A stretch of 64,000 bases of DNA, taken from positions 186,001 to 250,000 of the forward strand of contig CAWGEV010000007.1 in assembly GCA_963821705.1 (NCBI GenBank). Reading direction: 5' to 3'. Positions 33,518 through 41,625 of the stretch are shown here, piece after piece. Positions within the stretch are counted from its first letter, which is position 1, and each line of letters starts with the position of its first letter. The position numbers and the translations under genes are program-made. The stretch is from DASUPK01 sp963821705 (GTDB taxonomy: Bacteria; Actinomycetota; Thermoleophilia; Solirubrobacterales; 70-9). Under the pieces are notes generated by a model that worked only from the letters and a program-made list of their open reading frames with translations, did not search any database and was not told the DNA's origin.

Positions 33518-34724
33518 CGAGTTCCGCAAGCTTCGCGGTCACTTCGTCCATGTCCTTGTCGCCGCGGCCGCTCAGGGTGAGCACGTCGTAGCCGTCGCCT
33601 CCGCCGGCCGCTCCCGGACGCGAAGCGGAGGAGGCGGCTTCATGTTGGTCAAGGAGCCAGGCGATGGCATGCGAGGGCTCGAGGGCGGGGATGATCCCCT
33701 CCAGCCGGGCGAGCTCTCGGAAGGCCCTCAGCGCATCGGCGTCGGTGACCGCCTCGTAGCGGGCGCGCCCGGAGTCGCGCAGATGGGCGTGCTCCGGCCC
33801 GACCCCCGGGTAGTCGAGGCCGGCCGAGACGGAGTGCGCCTCGAGGATCTGCCCCTCCTCGTCCGCGAGGACGGAGGAGAGAGCACCGTGCAGGATGCCG
33901 GTCCTGCCGGCGACCAGGGAGGCGCCGTGATGGCCGCTGTCCAGGCCCTCCCCCGCCGCCTCGACGCCGACCAGCTCGACCGGGTCGTCCAGGAACGCGT
34001 AGAAGCTTCCGATCGAGTTGGAGCCGCCGCCGACGCACGCGATCACCCGCTGGGGCAGAGCACCCTCCAGCTCGAGCGCCTGCGCGCGGGCCTCGTCACC
34101 GATCACCCGCTGCAGGTCTCGGACGAGCGCGGGGTACGGAGCGGGCCCGACCGCCGAGCCGATCACGTAATGGGTGTCCTCGACCGACGCGACCCAGTCG
34201 CGGATCGCCGCGCTGACCGCCTCCTTCAGCGTCCGGGCGCCCGCCTCCACCGGGATCACCTCGGTGCCGAGTAGCTTCATCCGCTCGACGTTGGGAGCCT
34301 GGCGCCGGATGTCCTCGCTCCCCATGTAGACGGCGCAGTCGAGGCCGAAGAGGGCGCAGGCCGTCGCGGTCGCTACGCCGTGCTGGCCGGCGCCCGTCTC
34401 GGCGATCACGCGCGTCTTCCCCATCCGCTTCGCGAGCAGCGCCTGGCCGACGGCGTTGTTGATCTTGTGGGCCCCGGTGTGAGCAAGGTCCTCCCGCTTC
34501 AGGTAGACGCGGCGGCCGACGCGCTCGGACAGCCGCTCCGCCAGATAGAGGGGGGTCGGCCGGCCGACGAAGTCGCGAAGGAGAACGTCCAGCTCGGACT
34601 GGAAGCCCTCGTCCCCGCGTGCCGCAGCCCAGGCCGCGCTGAGCTCGTCGAGCGCTGCGATCAGGGTCTCAGGGACAAACCGGCCGCCGTAGGGGCCGAA
34701 GCGCTCCTCGACTGCGAGCATCAA
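33510..34724 (-). CDS. trpB: Tryptophan synthase beta chain
   Basis: A 404-residue PLP enzyme that joins indole and serine. The PLP lysine is Lys87 in KREDLAHTGAHKINN; GGGSNSIG holds the cofactor phosphate; the N-terminal FGPYGGRFVPETL is standard. Length is normal for TrpB1. A Ser/Ala/Gly-rich stretch near residues 365-378 (ASSASRPGAAGGGDGYDV) is a small insertion compared with E. coli. The start overlaps the end of trpF in ATGA, so the two are coupled. Confidence 0.96.
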   Translation of the reverse strand: MMLAVEERFGPYGGRFVPETLIAALDELSAAWAAARGDEGFQSELDVLLRDFVGRPTPLYLAERLSERVGRRVYLKREDLAHTGAHKINNAVGQALLAKRMGKTRVIAETGAGQHGVATATACALFGLDCAVYMGSEDIRRQAPNVERMKLLGTEVIPVEAGARTLKEAVSAAIRDWVASVEDTHYVIGSAVGPAPYPALVRDLQRVIGDEARAQALELEGALPQRVIACVGGGSNSIGSFYAFLDDPVELVGVEAAGEGLDSGHHGASLVAGRTGILHGALSSVLADEEGQILEAHSVSAGLDYPGVGPEHAHLRDSGRARYEAVTDADALRAFRELARLEGIIPALEPSHAIAWLLDQHEAASSASRPGAAGGGDGYDVLTLSGRGDKDMDEVTAKLAELDD

Positions 34725-35407
34725 CCGGCCACCTCCTCGGCTTCGCTTCCGGGGGTGCCGGGCGAGGGCGCCGTTGCCCCGGCAACCTCGGGCGTCGCAG
34801 CTTCCAGGAAGGCCTCAACCTTCGCGTGGTCCTTGCGGCCGGGCTCTGCCTCGACCCCGCTGACGACGTCAACCCCGAAGGGCTTCACGAGCTCGATCGC
34901 GTCCGCGACGTTCTCGGGGGTCAGGCCCCCGGCAAGGATCATCGGGACCTCCGAGCGGCGCTTCGCCACCAGGTCCCAGTCGAAGCTCTTGCCGGTGCCG
35001 CCGTGGATGCCGTGCCAGTAGGCGTCGAAGAGGTGCAGGTCCGTGCGGAACGCCTCGGCCGCCCTGACATCGGCGGGGCTCGAGACGCGCATCGCCTTGA
35101 TCACCTTGGCGCCGGTCCGCCGCTTCGCCTCGCGGCAGAACGAGGGCCCCTCCTCTCCGTGGAACTGAAGCAGGGTGAGGTTTTCCCGCTCGGCAGCGTC
35201 GATCACCTCGTCCAGCGGCGAGTTGACGAAGACGCCGGCGATCTCGCAGCGGCGCTTGAGCGCCGCCCCGATCTCCTCGGCAACATCGGGCTGGACGTAG
35301 CGCGGGCTGTCGGGGTGATGGATCATCCCGATCGCCCAGGCGCCGTGGCTCGCCGCGTGCTCGGCGTCGGCGAGATTCGTGATTCCGCAGACCTTGACCT
35401 TGACCAT
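34721..35407 (-). CDS. trpF: Phosphoribosylanthranilate isomerase
   Basis: A 228-residue TIM-barrel enzyme for the Amadori step of tryptophan synthesis. The catalytic Cys7 lies in KVCGITN, the catalytic Asp in HLFDAYWHG, and GGLTPENVADAI and DVVSGVEAEPGRKD bind phosphate. The C-terminal 20 residues (ATAPSPGTPGSEAEEVAG) are an extra tail. The frame is open for more than 1.3 kb upstream, but that part is antisense to the cyclopropane synthase gene; the ATG at 35407 matches the family start. It heads the trpFBA block behind a hairpin leader. Confidence 0.95.
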   Translation of the reverse strand: MVKVKVCGITNLADAEHAASHGAWAIGMIHHPDSPRYVQPDVAEEIGAALKRRCEIAGVFVNSPLDEVIDAAERENLTLLQFHGEEGPSFCREAKRRTGAKVIKAMRVSSPADVRAAEAFRTDLHLFDAYWHGIHGGTGKSFDWDLVAKRRSEVPMILAGGLTPENVADAIELVKPFGVDVVSGVEAEPGRKDHAKVEAFLEAATPEVAGATAPSPGTPGSEAEEVAG

Positions 35408-35419
35408 GATTGAAGGGTT

Positions 35420-35442
35420 GCCCCTCGGCTTTGCCTCGGGGC
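35420..35442 (-). promoter_or_regulatory. Hairpin in the trpF leader covering the Shine-Dalgarno
   Basis: The minus strand reads GCCCC-GA-GGC-AAA-GCC-GA-GGGGC, two perfect stem parts (5 and 3 bp) joined by a tandem G-A mismatch and closed by an AAA loop. The 3' arm contains GAGGGG, the best Shine-Dalgarno candidate, 13 bases before the ATG. Folding would hide it. Such a leader may tune trpFBA translation; no Trp-rich leader peptide was found. Confidence 0.55.
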
Positions 35443-35451
35443 ACCGCATAG

Positions 35452-35457
35452 AGGGTA
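35452..35457 (-). promoter_or_regulatory. Putative -10 box TACCCT of trpFBA
   Basis: TACCCT on the minus strand would start transcription near 35445, so the mRNA would begin almost directly with the hairpin at 35420-35442. An in-frame ATG two bases after the box is too close to be used from this promoter. Confidence 0.42.
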
Positions 35458-35530
35458 GGCATGTTCCCCTCGTGAAACGGGTTGCGCCGTTCGCGCGCCC
35501 TCGCGCAATGCGAGCCACGATGCCGAGGCG

Positions 35531-35536
35531 TAGGCT
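35531..35536 (+). promoter_or_regulatory. Putative -10 box TAGGCT
   Basis: TAGGCT ends nine bases before the ATG at 35546. The leader would be only two or three bases long, too short for the GGAG in between to serve as a normal Shine-Dalgarno. Confidence 0.4.
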
Positions 35537-35545
35537 GCGGGAGCG

Positions 35546-36793
35546 ATGACCGCGGTGGAGCGCAGCTGTCGCCGTCTGGCCCTCCGGGCGCTGGCGGGAG
35601 TGCGTGGCGGGCGGCTCGAGCTGATCGAGCCTGACGGGAGGCGACTCGGCTTCGGCGATCCAACCGCCGACCTGGCCGCGACGGCCGAGGTGCACTCCCC
35701 CAGCTTCTACCGCGCGATGCTCGGCGGCAGCGTGGGCCTCGGCGAGGCTTATCGCGACCGAGTGTGGGACTGCGACGACCTGGTCTCGGTGGCCCGAATC
35801 GCCCTTCGGAGCATCAGGCCGCTGGACCGGCTGCGCCGGCGCCTTCATCCCGTCCTCTCCCCCGTGCAGCGGACCATCTGGCGCGTCCCCCGAAACAGCA
35901 AACGGGCCTCCCGTCGCCACATCTCCGCGCACTACGACCTCGGCAACGACCTGTTCGCCCTCTACCTGGACGAGTCGATGATGTACTCGGCGGCGGTCTT
36001 CCCGGACCCGCAGGCGAGCCTCGCCGAGGCGCAGGTGAACCGGCTCGAGCGGATCTGCCAGGCGCTTGAGCTGGGGCCCGACGACCACCTGCTCGAGATC
36101 GGCAGCGGTTGGGGGGCGATGGCCGCCTACGCCGCCGGCAACTACGGGTGCCGAGTCACGACGACGACGATCTCCACGGAGCAGCGGGAGGGCGCCCTCC
36201 GCCGTATCCGTGACGCCGGCGTGGAGGACCGCGTCACGGTGTTGCTCGACGACTACCGGGACCTCCGCGGCCGCTACTCGAAGCTGGTCTCCCTGGAGAT
36301 GATCGAGGCCGTCGGCTGGCAGTACTTCGACGAGTTCTTCCGGCGCTGCTCCGCGCTGCTGGAGCCGGACGGCCTCTTCTTCCTGCAGGCGATCGTGATC
36401 GATGACCGCCTCTACGAGCAGGAGAAGGCGAGCCAGAGCTTCTCCAACAAGCTGATCTTCCCCGGCGGGTGCCTGCCGTCGGTCGAGATGATCCAGCGCT
36501 CCGTCGCGCAAGAGACGGACATGAGCACGATCTGGCTCGAGGACATCGGCGCCCACTACGCCCGGACGCTCGAGCTCTGGCGGGAGCGCTTTGCCGCCAA
36601 CTCCGACCTCGCCGCGGAGCTCGGCTACGACGAGCCCTTCCGCCGGCTGTGGACGCTGTGGCTGGCGATGAGCGAGGCCGGCTTCCGCGAGCGCCGCCTG
36701 CGCGACGTGCAGGTGCTCTTCGCCAAACCGGGATGGTCGAATAGGGTCATGGAGGACCAATGGCCGAGGGCGACGGCAAGACTGTTCTGGTAA
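35546..36793 (+). CDS. cfa: Cyclopropane-fatty-acyl-phospholipid synthase family protein
   Basis: A 415-residue SAM enzyme that puts a methylene or methyl group on membrane lipid acyl chains. ISAHYDLGNDLFALYLDESMMYS (residues about 131-153) is the family signature, LEIGSGWGAMA (about 183) binds SAM, and FFLQAIVIDDRLY and FIFPGG-like NKLIFPGGCLPS follow. The length is slightly above E. coli Cfa. The last 34 bases overlap the start of the epimerase gene, so both are translated from one message. Divergent from trpF. Confidence 0.9.
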   Translation: MTAVERSCRRLALRALAGVRGGRLELIEPDGRRLGFGDPTADLAATAEVHSPSFYRAMLGGSVGLGEAYRDRVWDCDDLVSVARIALRSIRPLDRLRRRLHPVLSPVQRTIWRVPRNSKRASRRHISAHYDLGNDLFALYLDESMMYSAAVFPDPQASLAEAQVNRLERICQALELGPDDHLLEIGSGWGAMAAYAAGNYGCRVTTTTISTEQREGALRRIRDAGVEDRVTVLLDDYRDLRGRYSKLVSLEMIEAVGWQYFDEFFRRCSALLEPDGLFFLQAIVIDDRLYEQEKASQSFSNKLIFPGGCLPSVEMIQRSVAQETDMSTIWLEDIGAHYARTLELWRERFAANSDLAAELGYDEPFRRLWTLWLAMSEAGFRERRLRDVQVLFAKPGWSNRVMEDQWPRATARLFW

Positions 36794-37806
36794 CCGGGGG
36801 TTCCGGCTACCTCGCCGGCTGGTGCAGCATCGGCCTGATCGAGCGCGGCTACCGGGTGCGCGCCACGGTCCGCAACCCGTCGAAGGAGCGCGACGTCCAC
36901 GAGGCTGTGGCCTCCCAAGTGGACCCGACCCACCACCTGACCGTCCATCAGGCCGACCTGATGAGCGACGACCACTGGGACAACGTGATCGAGGGATGCG
37001 ACTACGTCCTCCACGTCGCGTCCCCGTTCCCGCCGAAGCAGCCGAAGGACCCGGACGAGCTGATCGTGCCGGCGCGCGAGGGCACCCTCCGCGTGCTGCG
37101 AACTGCGCTCGACCACGACGTCAAGCGCGTCGTGATCACCTCCTCGATCGCCGCCGTCAGGCTGGCCAAGGGCACCCAGAAGAAGGTCCTCACGGAGGAG
37201 GACTGGACCGATCCCGACGAGGATGGCCTCACGCCCTACGTGCGGTCGAAGACGATCGCGGAGCAGGCGGCATGGAGCCTGGCGAGGGAACGGGGCGCCG
37301 AGGACCGGGTTGCTGTGGTCAACCCGGGCGCGATCATCGGGCCCGTCCTGAACGACGATCTCTCCTACTCGCTCCAGTCGATCGAGCGGCTGCTCAACGG
37401 GATGCCCGGCGTGCCGCGGCTCGGTTTCAGCTTCGTCGACGTTCGCGACGTCGCGGACCTCGAGATCCGGGCGATGACCTCGCCGGAGGCGGGCGGCCAG
37501 CGCTTCATCGCCGTCACGAAGTTCCTCTGGTTCGAGGACACGGCCAAGATCCTCCGCGATCGCCTCGGTGAGTCGGCGTCGAAGGTGCCGACGCGGACGA
37601 TCCCGAACTTCGTCGTCCGCGGCATGGCGCTGTTCGACGGTGGCATCCGCTCGGTCGTCGGGGGTCTCGGCAAGCGAACCGAGCTCTCCTCAGAGAAGGC
37701 GAAGACGACGCTCGGCTGGTCGCCGCGGCCGATCGAGGACACCATCGCCGAGACCGGCGAGAGCCTCATCCGGCACGGCGTGGTCGACTCTCCTGTCGCG
37801 GCCTAA
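36760..37806 (+). CDS. NAD(P)-dependent epimerase/dihydroflavonol reductase-like protein
   Basis: A 348-residue extended SDR with VTGGSGYLAGWC (residues 11-22; a GxxGxxA variant), the ITSSIAAV strand and the active-site YVRSK. DFR-type features include YVLHVASPFP and the FVDVRDVADLEI strand. The substrate is unknown; co-expression with a cyclopropane synthase could mean lipid chemistry. The structured repeat R1 begins three bases after its TAA and probably ends the transcript. Confidence 0.85.
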   Translation: MAEGDGKTVLVTGGSGYLAGWCSIGLIERGYRVRATVRNPSKERDVHEAVASQVDPTHHLTVHQADLMSDDHWDNVIEGCDYVLHVASPFPPKQPKDPDELIVPAREGTLRVLRTALDHDVKRVVITSSIAAVRLAKGTQKKVLTEEDWTDPDEDGLTPYVRSKTIAEQAAWSLARERGAEDRVAVVNPGAIIGPVLNDDLSYSLQSIERLLNGMPGVPRLGFSFVDVRDVADLEIRAMTSPEAGGQRFIAVTKFLWFEDTAKILRDRLGESASKVPTRTIPNFVVRGMALFDGGIRSVVGGLGKRTELSSEKAKTTLGWSPRPIEDTIAETGESLIRHGVVDSPVAA

Positions 37807-37809
37807 GTC

Positions 37810-37909
37810 GACGGCTTCGCCATCAGATCGCGGTCACAAGCGGCCGCCCCGCATGAGTCGCTACGGGCTTCGCCCTCCGCTCCGGATGTGGAGCGGCCTG
37901 GTGACCGCT
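37810..37909 (+). repeat. Structured intergenic repeat, copy R1
   Basis: A 100-base element between two convergent genes. It starts with GACGGCTTCGCC; the outer stem is GCGGTCAC (37830-37837) with GTGACCGC (37901-37908); an inner GGCC/GGCC pairing and a 3' hairpin CCGCTCC-GGATGT-GGAGCGG (37877-37896) follow. A second copy, R2, is at 54705-54799 in the other orientation with compensatory changes in both stems. It probably also acts as terminator for the two genes facing it. No T-tract. Confidence 0.75.
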
Positions 37910-39116
37910 ACGGCAGCGAGCTCGAGTTCGAGTCCTGAGGGGCCTGGGACGGGCGGTCGCCGAGCTTCACGGTCACGTCCTTCTGCTGGCCGCCGCTCAA
38001 GATCGTCAGGGTGATCTCGTCGCCGGGCTTGTTCCCGTTCACCGCGGAGATCAGGCCGTCCATACCGGTGATGGTCTTGCCGTCGATCTTCGTGATGATG
38101 TCGCCGCCCACCGGGAAGGTCTGGCCGGCGATGGTCGCCTGGCCGGTCGCGCCCTTGATTCCGGCGTCCGCCGCGGGCCCGCCGCTGAGGACGCGCTCGA
38201 CCAGGACGCCCTGGGTGACGGGAAGGTTGAGGGCATGAGCGATCTGCGGGTCGATGTCGCCACCGCTGATGCCGAGGTAGGGCTGGTGGACCTGGCCGCC
38301 GTTCTCCAGCTGCGAGACGACGTCGGCCGCGGTCTTGATCGGGACGGCGAAGCCGACGCCCTCGCTGCCGCCGCTCTGGCTCTCGATCTGGGAGTTGATC
38401 CCGATCACCTGGCCGGCGCCGTTGATCAGCGGGCCGCCGGAGTTGCCGGGGTTGATGGCGGCGTCGGTCTGGATGACGTCGCTGATGGAGAAGCCGTTCG
38501 GAGCCTGGATCTGGCGCTGGAGCGCCGAGACGATGCCGCTGGTCACGGTCCGGTCGAGCGCGAACGGGTTGCCGATCGCGACCACCGGGTCGCCGACCTG
38601 GACCTTGGAGGAGTCGCCGAGCGGCAGCGGGTTGGCACCCTCGGTGTTGGCGACCTTGAGCAGGGCAACGTCGCTCGAGGGATCGGTGCCCACGACCTGG
38701 GCGCTCTGCTCGGCGCCGCTGCCGAGCTGGACCGTGACGCTCTTCGCCCCCTCGACGACGTGGGCGTTGGTGAGGATGTGGCCGTCATGGTCGATCAGGA
38801 AGCCCGAGCCGGTCGCTTCGCTCTGCTGCCGCTGCGGAAAGCCGAAGACCGATTGGGTCTTCTGCACGATCTGCGAGCGCACGAAGGCGACTCCGCTCGC
38901 ATCCCGCTGGTAGATGTCGTGCACCGTCAGTCCCTGGTTCGAGTTGCTGGCGGGACGGGCGAGCGCCGCCGGCGCGATGATCGGAGCGGACGAGTCGTTC
39001 TTGCTGGTGTCGACGACGCCGGCCTGGATCAGGATCAGGCCGACGATCAGCACGACGAGGCCGCCGCCGACGGCGGACCCGAAGCTGGTCGAGAAGAAGT
39101 TCCTCAGCGACTTCAC
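37908..39116 (-). CDS. htrA: HtrA/DegP-like trypsin-type serine protease with PDZ domain
   Basis: A 402-residue membrane-anchored protease. One transmembrane helix (residues about 16-34) is followed by a linker and the protease domain with triad His119 (LTNAHVV), Asp149 (SSDVALLKV) and Ser226 (GNSGGPL). A PDZ domain follows at about residues 285-385 (LGISGGDIDPQIA to VTVKLGD). It should act outside the membrane on misfolded proteins. It starts at GTG 39116, 73 bases after trpC, and its stop touches repeat R1. Confidence 0.93.
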   Translation of the reverse strand: MKSLRNFFSTSFGSAVGGGLVVLIVGLILIQAGVVDTSKNDSSAPIIAPAALARPASNSNQGLTVHDIYQRDASGVAFVRSQIVQKTQSVFGFPQRQQSEATGSGFLIDHDGHILTNAHVVEGAKSVTVQLGSGAEQSAQVVGTDPSSDVALLKVANTEGANPLPLGDSSKVQVGDPVVAIGNPFALDRTVTSGIVSALQRQIQAPNGFSISDVIQTDAAINPGNSGGPLINGAGQVIGINSQIESQSGGSEGVGFAVPIKTAADVVSQLENGGQVHQPYLGISGGDIDPQIAHALNLPVTQGVLVERVLSGGPAADAGIKGATGQATIAGQTFPVGGDIITKIDGKTITGMDGLISAVNGNKPGDEITLTILSGGQQKDVTVKLGDRPSQAPQDSNSSSLP

Positions 39117-39189
39117 GCGGGCCAGTGTCGGCCCCGCCGCTTAACCCCTTCTAAGCCCCCTCTTCCGGTTCATTAAGAGATTCGCCGGC

Positions 39190-39993
39190 CTAGAGGAAGT
39201 GCTCGCGCGTCGACTCCTCGTCGGCGGTGAGCTCACGCACTTTTTCAGCGGGATCTTCGGCACGCATCAGTGCCTCCCCGATTAAGACAGCGTCCACCCC
39301 CACCCTCTCGAGCTCCTCGAGCGTCGCGCGATCGGCGATCCCGCTCTCGGAGACCACCGTCATCCCGGCCGGCACGTCGGTGATCAGCTCGAATGTGGTC
39401 TGCAAGTCCACGGTGAAGTCATCGAGGCTGCGGTTGTTGATGCCGAGCACCTCGGCATCCACCGTGAGAGCGGTCTCGAGCTCCTTCTCGTGGTGGACCT
39501 CCACGATCACGTCGAGGTCGAGGCCGCGAGCCTCCTCGTACAGGGTCGCCAGGTCCTCCTGCCGCAGGGCGGCGACGATCAGCAGGACGGCGTCGGCCCC
39601 CGCCGCGGCCGCCTCGTACAGCTGGTACGGCACGACGATGAAGTCCTTCTGCAGCACCGGGAGAGCGCAGGCCTCCCGCCCCGCCCTCAGGTCGTCGAGG
39701 GAGCCGCCGAAGTGCCCCTCGTCCGTGAGCACGGAGAGCGCGGCGGCGCCTCCCTCCTCATACGCCCGGGCGATCTCCGCCGGGGTCGCGCCGCCCCGGA
39801 TCTCACCGGCGCTGGGTGAGCGGCGCTTGAACTCGGCGATCAGCGAGAGCCCCGGCCGGACCAGCGCCTCCCCGAAGGGGCGCTGCTCGGGGCGGTTCGC
39901 CAGGCGCTTCTCGAGCTCCTCCAGCGGGACCTCGGCGCGGCGCCGCTCCGCACCCGCCCGCGCGGACTCGACCAGCTCTTCGATCATTCCCAT
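39190..39993 (-). CDS. trpC: Indole-3-glycerol phosphate synthase
   Basis: A 267-residue TIM-barrel enzyme that closes the indole ring from CdRP. Key residues are seen in LIAEFKRRSPSAGEI (substrate lysine), LQKDFIV (catalytic lysine), EVLGINNRSLDDF and SESGIADRA. It is a stand-alone protein, unlike the TrpC-TrpF fusion of enterobacteria. Fifteen bases separate it from trpD. It is the last gene of the hisIE-trpEGDC block. Confidence 0.95.
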   Translation of the reverse strand: MGMIEELVESARAGAERRRAEVPLEELEKRLANRPEQRPFGEALVRPGLSLIAEFKRRSPSAGEIRGGATPAEIARAYEEGGAAALSVLTDEGHFGGSLDDLRAGREACALPVLQKDFIVVPYQLYEAAAAGADAVLLIVAALRQEDLATLYEEARGLDLDVIVEVHHEKELETALTVDAEVLGINNRSLDDFTVDLQTTFELITDVPAGMTVVSESGIADRATLEELERVGVDAVLIGEALMRAEDPAEKVRELTADEESTREHFL

Positions 39994-40008
39994 CTCGTCG
40001 GGTGGACC

Positions 40009-41043
40009 TTAGCTAGCGCGGGCCAGCTCGCGGGACCGGGAGACGAGCTTCTCGAGGACGTCGCGCGCCGCGCCGGAGTCCACCGCGCCGCGCGCCTCGC
40101 CGACCCCGTCGGCGAGGCTGACGGCTCCGCCGCCGACGTAGATCGCGGCGCCGGCGTTCAGCAGGGCCACGTCGCGCTTCGGCCCGGCATCGCCGGCGAG
40201 GATCGACCGCGTGACGGAGGCGTTGTGCTCGGGGTCCCCTCCGGCGATCTCGTCGAGCGGCGCCGGCTTCAGGTCGAAGTCGTCCGCCTCGACGAACCAT
40301 TCGTCGGTCCGGCCGTCCGCGACCTCTACCACGCGGGTCCTGTCGGCGATGCTGAGCTCGTCCAGGCCGTCGTCGGCGGAGACCACCATCGCGTGATCGC
40401 AGCCGAGGCTGAGCAGGGCCTCCGCGATCGTCTCCTGGAAGGTCCTGTCCGAGACGCCGAGCAGCTGGCGCCTGGCTCCGGCGGGATTGGTGAGCGGGCC
40501 GAGCAGGTTGAAGATGGTCCGCACGGCCAACTCCTTCCGCACCGGGACGACCGCCATCGTCGCCTGATGGTGCTTGGGGGCGAACATGAAGCCGAAGCCG
40601 ACGTCGTCGATGCACGTCGCAACCTGGTCGGGTGTGAGCTCGATCTCGACGCCCAGCGCCTCGAGCAGGTCGGCTGAGCCGCACTTCGAGGTCGCCGAGC
40701 GATTGCCGTGCTTGGCGACGGCGCAACCGGCGCCCGCGGCGATGAGCGCCGCGGTGGTCGAGATGTTGAAGGTCGTCGGGCCGCCGCCGGTCCCGGCCGT
40801 GTCGACGAGGTCGTCGCGGTTCACGTCGACGTGGGCCGAGAGGTTGCGCATCGTTCGCGCGAGGCCGACCAGCTCGGCGACCGTCTCGCCCTTGGCGCGC
40901 AGGGCGACCAGGAAGGCGGCGATCTGAACCTCGCCCGCGCGGCCCTCCATGATCTCGGCGAGCGCCGCCGAGGTGTGATCAGCGGTCAGGTGGGTCCCGT
41001 CGCAGATCTCATCGATCGCGCGTGTGAGGATGTCGTTCGGCAT
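40009..41043 (-). CDS. trpD: Anthranilate phosphoribosyltransferase
   Basis: A 344-residue enzyme that adds the phosphoribosyl group to anthranilate. The PRPP loop GTGGGPTTFN is at residues 84-93, KHGNRSATSKCGSADLLEALG follows with the anthranilate site, and the metal pair region DGLDEL is present. Length is normal. It is not fused to TrpG here. It lies 18 bases after trpG and shares its transcript. Confidence 0.95.
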   Translation of the reverse strand: MPNDILTRAIDEICDGTHLTADHTSAALAEIMEGRAGEVQIAAFLVALRAKGETVAELVGLARTMRNLSAHVDVNRDDLVDTAGTGGGPTTFNISTTAALIAAGAGCAVAKHGNRSATSKCGSADLLEALGVEIELTPDQVATCIDDVGFGFMFAPKHHQATMAVVPVRKELAVRTIFNLLGPLTNPAGARRQLLGVSDRTFQETIAEALLSLGCDHAMVVSADDGLDELSIADRTRVVEVADGRTDEWFVEADDFDLKPAPLDEIAGGDPEHNASVTRSILAGDAGPKRDVALLNAGAAIYVGGGAVSLADGVGEARGAVDSGAARDVLEKLVSRSRELARAS

Positions 41044-41061
41044 CGAAGCAGTGGACGCGGA

Positions 41062-41625
41062 CTAGACCCCGAGGAAGTTAGCCAGCAGCTTCTTGCCCTG
41101 CGGCGTGAGAACGGACTCGGGGTGGAACTGGACCCCCTCGGCCGGCAGCTCGCGGTGTCGCACACCCATCACCACGTCGCCGAGGGACGAGGTCAGCTCG
41201 AGCTCGTCGGGCAGCTCTGGATCGGCCACCAGCGAGTGGTAGCGCCCGGCGACCAGCGGATTGGAGAGGCCGTCGTAGATCGCCTTGCCGTCATGCGTCA
41301 CCTCCGCGTCCTTGCCGTGAATCGGCTCTCCGCGGACGACCTTGCCTCCGAAGGCCTCGACCATCGACTGGTGCCCGAGGCAGACGCCGAGGACCGGCGT
41401 GCCGGCCTCGGCGAAAGAGCGGACCGCCTCTACTGAGATTCCTGCCTCCGTCGGGGTGCACGGACCGGGCGAGACGACCAGGCGGTCCGGCTTCAGCCCG
41501 AGCAGCTCGCCGACCGCCGCCTTGTCGTTCCGGACCACGCCGACCTCCGCCCCCAGCTCGCCCAGGTACTGGACGAGGTTGTAGGTGAAGGAGTCGTAGT
41601 TGTCGATGACGAGGACGCTCGTCAT
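41062..41625 (-). CDS. trpG: Anthranilate synthase glutamine amidotransferase subunit
   Basis: A 187-residue class I amidotransferase that supplies ammonia to TrpE. The nucleophile is Cys82 in VCLGHQ; His and Glu are in GVQFHPES. The ATG at 41625 overlaps the trpE stop as ATGA and is favoured over a GTG two codons upstream. As no pabA was seen nearby, it may also serve p-aminobenzoate synthesis, which is common; that is an inference. Confidence 0.93.
   Translation of the reverse strand: MTSVLVIDNYDSFTYNLVQYLGELGAEVGVVRNDKAAVGELLGLKPDRLVVSPGPCTPTEAGISVEAVRSFAEAGTPVLGVCLGHQSMVEAFGGKVVRGEPIHGKDAEVTHDGKAIYDGLSNPLVAGRYHSLVADPELPDELELTSSLGDVVMGVRHRELPAEGVQFHPESVLTPQGKKLLANFLGV

Noticed and set aside
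35408..36760. A 450-codon N-terminal extension of TrpF
   Set aside because: Antisense to the cyclopropane synthase; TrpF is about 200-230 residues long.
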